Below are positions 6,601-9,886 of a stretch of DNA of 9,886 nt, piece by piece. The notes under the pieces are model-generated. The model had not been told where the DNA came from, ran no database searches, and saw only the letters and a list, made by a program, of their open reading frames with translations. The translations under genes were made by a program, and so were the position numbers. Source of the stretch: Acetobacteraceae bacterium (GTDB taxonomy: Bacteria; Pseudomonadota; Alphaproteobacteria; Acetobacterales; Acetobacteraceae). Each line of letters begins with the position of its first letter. The first letter of the stretch is position 1. The stretch covers positions 1 to 9,886 of the forward strand of contig JAIYAI010000190.1 of NCBI GenBank assembly GCA_027489135.1, given 5' to 3'.

Positions 6601-7430
6601 TACGGCAGATCGCCCATCCGCCGCTGCACCATCGCGCGCCACGGCGCCTCCGGCGGCGCCTCGTCCACCAGCGCCTGCCAGATCCGCCGCGCGTCGTCGG
6701 GCTGCCCCGCCCGCGCCGCCGCCAGGCCGCTGAGGAAACGCAGCCCGATATCGCGCGGCGCCAGCGGCAGTGCCGCCGCCAGCAGCGTCCGCGCGTCGTC
6801 CGTCTTGTCCTGCTCCAGCAGCACCTGGGCGAGCTGCCCCGCCACCTCCGCGCTGAAGCCGGCGCGCAGCGAGTCTCGGTAGGCCGCCGCCGCCGCCTCC
6901 AGCTTGCCGCGCGCGCGCTCCGCATTGCCGAGCAGCGCATAGCCAGCCCGCGCCGGCTCGCTGCGCGGGTCGAGCGCGGCCAGGCGCTGGCGCAGCGTCG
7001 CCAGCAGCGCATCGTCGCGCGCCTGCGCATCCTGCCGCACGGCGTAGGTGGCGGAGGGCATGCTGGGCGCGCCGGTCCGCGTATAGGCCCAGATGGCGAA
7101 GGCCGGCACCAGCGCGACGGCGCCGAGCAGCGCGATCCGGGCACCCTTCGCGGCCTCCGCATCCGCGGGTGCGGACGCCGCTTCCTCGGGCGCAGCGAGC
7201 AGGCGGCGCTGCACCTCCACCACCGCGGCGCGATGCCCGATCTCGTCGAGACGCCCGGCCTCGCGTTCGCGGTCCAGTTCGGCCAACTGCGCGCGGTAGA
7301 GCGCGATATCGGCCTCCCGCCGCAGGCGCGCTCCGCGCGGGCGCCGCACCGCCGCCCAGAGCACGGGCAGCAGCGCCAGCAGGGCGAGCGCCGCGATCAG
7401 CGCCCAGGTCCAGATCGCCTCGGTCTCCAT
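6600..7430 (-). CDS. ccmI: c-type cytochrome biogenesis protein CcmI
   Basis: CcmI holds apocytochrome c (through its C-terminal tail) and presents it to the CcmF/CcmH haem ligation complex on the periplasmic side. The 276-residue product has the expected two-helix N-terminal membrane module: segment 1 at about 7-28 and segment 2 at about 98-116. Between them lies the CcmI hallmark LYRAQLAELDREREAGRLD (residues 44-62) followed by a VEVQRRLLAAPEE leucine-zipper-like helix. After the second segment come periplasmic TPR-like helical repeats (about 135-265), with a GYALLGNAERARGKLEAAAAAY repeat at 163-184 and two more. Start ATG 7430 has GGGACGG about 7 nt upstream and lies 2 bp after the ccmH stop, so translation is probably coupled. 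It is the last gene of the ccm cluster seen here and ends 6 bp from the convergent binding-protein gene. Confidence 0.92.
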   Translation of the reverse strand: METEAIWTWALIAALALLALLPVLWAAVRRPRGARLRREADIALYRAQLAELDREREAGRLDEIGHRAAVVEVQRRLLAAPEEAASAPADAEAAKGARIALLGAVALVPAFAIWAYTRTGAPSMPSATYAVRQDAQARDDALLATLRQRLAALDPRSEPARAGYALLGNAERARGKLEAAAAAYRDSLRAGFSAEVAGQLAQVLLEQDKTDDARTLLAAALPLAPRDIGLRFLSGLAAARAGQPDDARRIWQALVDEAPPEAPWRAMVQRRMGDLP

Positions 7431-7432
7431 GG

Positions 7433-7903
7433 TCAGCCGTCCCGCGCCAGGCGGTCCAGCCGCGCACGTTCCTCGGCGCTCAGCGCCGCGGGTTCCATCG
7501 CCGCCCGCGCGGCGGCCCGCCGGCGCATCGCCAGGATCATCAGCATGCCGCCCCCGAGCGCGATGGCCGGCATGGCCCACAGGATGATGGTGGCGGCACG
7601 GACAGGCGGGCGCAGCAGCACGAAGTCGCCATAGCGGTCGTGGACGAAGCGCATCACCTGCTCGTCACTGGCGCCGGCGGTGATCTTTTCGCGCACGATG
7701 CGGCGGAGGTCGCGGGCCAGGTCTGCGTCGCTGTCCTCGATGGACTGGTTCTGGCAGACCATGCAGCGGAGTTCGCGGCCGAGGGCCTCGGCGCGGGCTT
7801 CGAGCGTCGGGTCCTGGAGGCGCTCGGCGGGGTCGCCGATCGCGGCGAGCGCGGGTGTCGCCAGGAGCAGGCACAGCAGGAGAATCCAGCGGGCTTTCGC
7901 CAC
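7433..7903 (-). CDS. ccmH: Cytochrome c maturation thioredoxin-like protein CcmH
   Basis: CcmH is a membrane-anchored periplasmic thiol protein that reduces or holds the CxxCH haem-binding cysteines of apocytochrome c. With the GTG start at 7903 it has 156 residues: a signal peptide (MAKARWILLLCLLLATPALA), then the three-helix domain with the diagnostic LRCMVCQNQS motif (C47, C50), IVREKITAGASDEQV and FVHDRYGDFVLLRPP, then one membrane helix (about 108-127) and a short charged tail. The start is uncertain. No strong ribosome binding site precedes GTG 7903, while an in-frame ATG at 8053 overlaps the ccmG stop as ATGA and would add 50 residues translated from hairpin-rich DNA. The GTG start gives a clean signal peptide and normal family length, so I prefer it. 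Confidence 0.93.
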   Translation of the reverse strand: MAKARWILLLCLLLATPALAAIGDPAERLQDPTLEARAEALGRELRCMVCQNQSIEDSDADLARDLRRIVREKITAGASDEQVMRFVHDRYGDFVLLRPPVRAATIILWAMPAIALGGGMLMILAMRRRAAARAAMEPAALSAEERARLDRLARDG

Positions 7904-8049
7904 GTGTCGGAGACCCCGCACCGATCGTGCGAACGACCGGCCAAGCCCGGTGTCGCGCGAAGGACAGGTAACGGGTTCAAAGGGCCTTTCGGCCCTGTGC
8001 GGGGTGAGGTTTGGAGAGGGGCAGCGCCCCTCTCCAAGAACGCGCTCGA
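7904..8049. repeat. Hairpin-rich spacer (REP-like palindromes) between ccmG and ccmH
   Basis: Three inverted repeats lie in this 146-bp spacer. The strongest is a perfect 12-bp stem, TTGGAGAGGGGC at 8011-8022 with GCCCCTCTCCAA at 8026-8037 and a 3-nt loop. AGGGCC at 7981-7986 pairs with GGCCCT at 7991-7996 over the tetraloop TTTC. CCGATCGT at 7921-7928 pairs with ACGACCGG at 7933-7940 with one mismatch. None is followed by a T-run in the direction of ccm transcription, so mRNA stabilisation, attenuation or a mobile palindromic repeat are all more likely than full termination. The other ccm junctions in this window are overlapping or 2 bp, which makes the spacer look like an insertion. Confidence 0.68.
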
Positions 8050-8637
8050 TCATGCCCAACGCTTCAGCAGCGGCTCGAGGTCCTTCTGCAGCACCTCCTC
8101 CGTCAGCGGCCCCGCCCAACGCCAGCGGATCACGCCGGTCCGGTCGATCAGGTAGGTCTCCGGCACCCCGTATAGCCCCCAGTCGATCGCCACCCGCCCC
8201 GGCTGGTCCACGCCGATCCGCTGGTACGGGTTGCCGTAGCGCTTGAGGAAGGCCAGCGAATCCGCCGGCTTGTCCTTGTAGGCCACGCCCAGCAGCGGCA
8301 CACCCTGGCGCTGCAGCTTCACCAGGAAGGGGTGCTCCGCCACGCAGGGCGCACACCAGGAGGCAAAGAAGTTCACCAGCACCGGCCGCGCCAGCCCCTT
8401 CAGGTCGGCCGAGGCCAGGCCCGGCCGCTCAGCGCCCTCCAGCGGCGCCAGGGTGAACTCCGGCGGCGGCTTGCCGAGCAGCGCGGAGGGTACGCCCTTC
8501 GGGTCGTAGTCGCCGGTCTGCAGGCCCCGCAGCATGCCGAGGAACCCCGCCCCCGCCGCCACCGCGACGCCGAGCGGGAGCAGCAGCAGTCCGCGCCGCC
8601 TCGGCGCCGGCGCCGATGCCGGTGTCGCCTCGCTCAT
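8050..8637 (-). CDS. ccmG: Periplasmic thiol:disulfide oxidoreductase CcmG (DsbE)
   Basis: CcmG is a membrane-tethered thioredoxin-fold reductant that keeps CcmH and apocytochrome c thiols reduced for haem attachment. The 195-residue product has an N-terminal signal-anchor (RRR then a hydrophobic run, about 16-38) and a thioredoxin domain with active site WCAPC (C95, C98) in LVNFFASWCAPC, the CcmG-type GVAYKDKPADSLAFL insert, and the cis-proline loop YGVPETYLID (P159). The family's acidic surface feature near YGNPY is recognisable. ATG 8637 overlaps the ccmF stop (TGA at 8636-8634) as ATGA, pointing to translational coupling; no strong independent ribosome binding site is seen. The stop at 8052-8050 is followed by the hairpin-rich spacer before ccmH. 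Confidence 0.95.
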   Translation of the reverse strand: MSEATPASAPAPRRRGLLLLPLGVAVAAGAGFLGMLRGLQTGDYDPKGVPSALLGKPPPEFTLAPLEGAERPGLASADLKGLARPVLVNFFASWCAPCVAEHPFLVKLQRQGVPLLGVAYKDKPADSLAFLKRYGNPYQRIGVDQPGRVAIDWGLYGVPETYLIDRTGVIRWRWAGPLTEEVLQKDLEPLLKRWA

Positions 8638-9886
8638 GCCGGCGCGCCCCGCACCGCCTTGGCCGAAGGCGCCGAGACCCGCACCCGCCGATCCGACAGC
8701 GAGATCCCGCCGCCCAGCGCCATGATCGCCGCACCCAGCCAGATCCAGGGTGCGAGCGGGTTGTAGTGCAGGCGCACCACCCCGCCGCCATCGCGCTCCT
8801 CGCCCAGCACGACGTAGATGTCGGCGAGCCAGGTGGTGTGGATGGCGGCCTCGGTGGTGGTCATGCGGTTGACCGGGAAGCTGCGGCGATCGGGCTGCAG
8901 CGTCACCACCGGCGCGCCGTTGCGGGTCACGGCGACGGTCGCCCGCCGCGCATCCCAGTTCGGCCCCTGCACGTCGCGCAGCGACTCGAGCGTGAAGGAA
9001 TAGCCACTGAGGTCGGCGCTCTCCCCCGGCTTGAGGAGGACAAGCTTGTCCTGCGCCAGCCCCATGCCGGCGAGACCGAGGATCATCACGCCGAGCCCCG
9101 CATGCGCCGTCGCCGCCCCCCAGGCCGCGCGCGGCAGGCCCTTCGCGCGGGACCAGGCGGCGCGGGGCCGGCTGAACAGCGCGATCCGGTCCGCGATGTC
9201 GGCGCAGGCGGCCAGGATCAGCCAGGCCGCGGCGGCGAAGCCGAGCGCGGGGCCGATGCGCCACCCCTCCAGCGCCAGGCAGAGCAGCAGCGCGGCGAGG
9301 CCGCCCAGCGCCGCCCACCACAGCCGCATCATCACCGGCACGAGGCGCGCGCGCTTCCACGGCATCATCGGGCCGAGGCCCATGGCGGCGACCAGCGGCA
9401 CCGTCAGCGGCAGCAGCGCCGTGTTGAAGAAGGGCGGGCCGACGGAAATCTTCTGCTCCAGCAGGTAGTCCGCGAACATCGGATATAGGGTGCCGACCAG
9501 CACCACCGCGGTGATCGAGCAGAGCAGCAGGTTGTTCAGCACCAGCGCGCCCTCGCGCGAGACGGGAGCGAAGATGCCGGTGGGCTGCAGCGCCGCGGCG
9601 CGCCAGGCGAACAGCGCGAAGGCGCCGCCCACGTAGATCATCAGCAGCACCAAGATGACCGTGCCGCGCGCCGGGTCGTTCGCAAAGGCATGCACGCTGT
9701 TCAGAACGCCCGAGCGCACCAGGAAGGTGCCGAGCAGCGACATCCCGAAGGCCAGCAGTGCCAGGAAGATCGTCCAGGTCTTCAGCGCCTCCCGCTTCTC
9801 CACGACGATGGCGGAGTGCAGCAGCGCGCAGAGCGCGAGCCAGGGCAGGAGGGAGGCGTTCTCGACCGGGTCCCAGAACCAGTAGC
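8634..9886 (-). CDS. ccmF: Haem lyase subunit CcmF, C-terminal part (5' truncated by window)
   Basis: CcmF is the multi-spanning membrane core of the System I holocytochrome c synthase, transferring haem from CcmE to apocytochrome c. About 416 C-terminal residues are visible, roughly two thirds of a usual CcmF of about 650; the frame stays open to the window edge. At the edge is the haem-handling WWD-type motif YWFWDPVENAS, followed by LLPWL and the conserved LLGTFLVRSGVLNSVHAF. Several hydrophobic helices follow, then TAHAGLGVMILGLAG with a conserved His, and a large periplasmic loop containing EAAIHTTWLADIYVVLGE, and the last helix in YNPLAPWIWLGAAIMALGG. A GTG at 9803 could look like a start but lies inside the conserved domain and is internal. 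The stop overlaps the ccmG ATG. The gene leads the visible ccmFGHI cluster; its promoter lies outside. Confidence 0.97.
   Translation of the reverse strand, partial: YWFWDPVENASLLPWLALCALLHSAIVVEKREALKTWTIFLALLAFGMSLLGTFLVRSGVLNSVHAFANDPARGTVILVLLMIYVGGAFALFAWRAAALQPTGIFAPVSREGALVLNNLLLCSITAVVLVGTLYPMFADYLLEQKISVGPPFFNTALLPLTVPLVAAMGLGPMMPWKRARLVPVMMRLWWAALGGLAALLLCLALEGWRIGPALGFAAAAWLILAACADIADRIALFSRPRAAWSRAKGLPRAAWGAATAHAGLGVMILGLAGMGLAQDKLVLLKPGESADLSGYSFTLESLRDVQGPNWDARRATVAVTRNGAPVVTLQPDRRSFPVNRMTTTEAAIHTTWLADIYVVLGEERDGGGVVRLHYNPLAPWIWLGAAIMALGGGISLSDRRVRVSAPSAKAVRGAPA

Noticed and set aside
8616..9488. 290-codon + strand frame over ccmF
   Set aside because: Arg/His/Gln-rich shadow frame opposite an unmistakable ccmF.
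9803..9803. GTG as the start of ccmF
   Set aside because: The frame upstream to the window edge encodes the conserved YWFWDPVENAS motif, so this codon is internal.
1..9886. CRISPR array, tRNA/rRNA, insertion sequence, phage or toxin-antitoxin genes
   Set aside because: Scanned for direct repeats with regular spacing, tRNA-like cloverleaf arms, and transposase or integrase motifs; none seen.

Overview
This is a very GC-rich stretch of bacterial chromosome, densely packed with genes on both strands. The gene content is a System I cytochrome c maturation operon, an HWE-family histidine kinase, a Crp/Fnr regulator, a MoxR/CoxE-type VWA pair, and a secreted solute-binding protein with an Acetobacteraceae-like Tat leader. 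Together with the base composition this suggests an alphaproteobacterium, probably Rhodospirillales/Acetobacteraceae (Roseomonas-like). That placement is inference from style and gene families, not from a marker gene.

Left part (1-1598, + strand): the C-terminal end of a MoxR-type AAA+ ATPase is followed, after a palindromic repeat element, by a CoxE-like VWA-domain protein. The two are probably a chaperone pair that remodels or matures a target protein; the target is not visible here. Middle (1612-3534): a Crp/Fnr-type regulator (- strand) and a short soluble PAS/HWE histidine kinase (+ strand) are transcribed away from each other across a 180-bp gap. Next (3536-6593): an amidase-signature hydrolase (- strand) and a Tat-exported family 5 ABC substrate-binding protein (+ strand) are divergent across 67 bp, suggesting uptake and hydrolysis of an amide or peptide-like compound; no permease or ATPase genes lie beside them.

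Right part (6600-9886, - strand): ccmF (cut by the window edge), ccmG, ccmH and ccmI lie in that transcription order. They encode haem ligation (CcmF/CcmH/CcmI) and thiol reduction (CcmG) for periplasmic c-type cytochromes. ccmF-ccmG overlap by ATGA and ccmH-ccmI are 2 bp apart, but ccmG and ccmH are separated by a spacer carrying several hairpins.

No RNA gene, CRISPR array, insertion sequence or phage gene is visible, and there is no gene-free stretch over 300 bp. The window looks mostly like ordinary core or peripheral metabolism. The points most worth a second look are the two palindromic elements inside operons (one carries the ribosome binding site of the next gene, the other blurs the ccmH start), the atypical ATP-lid region of the HWE kinase, and three convergent gene pairs with almost no space for terminators. 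I did not find convincing evidence of a new biological system.
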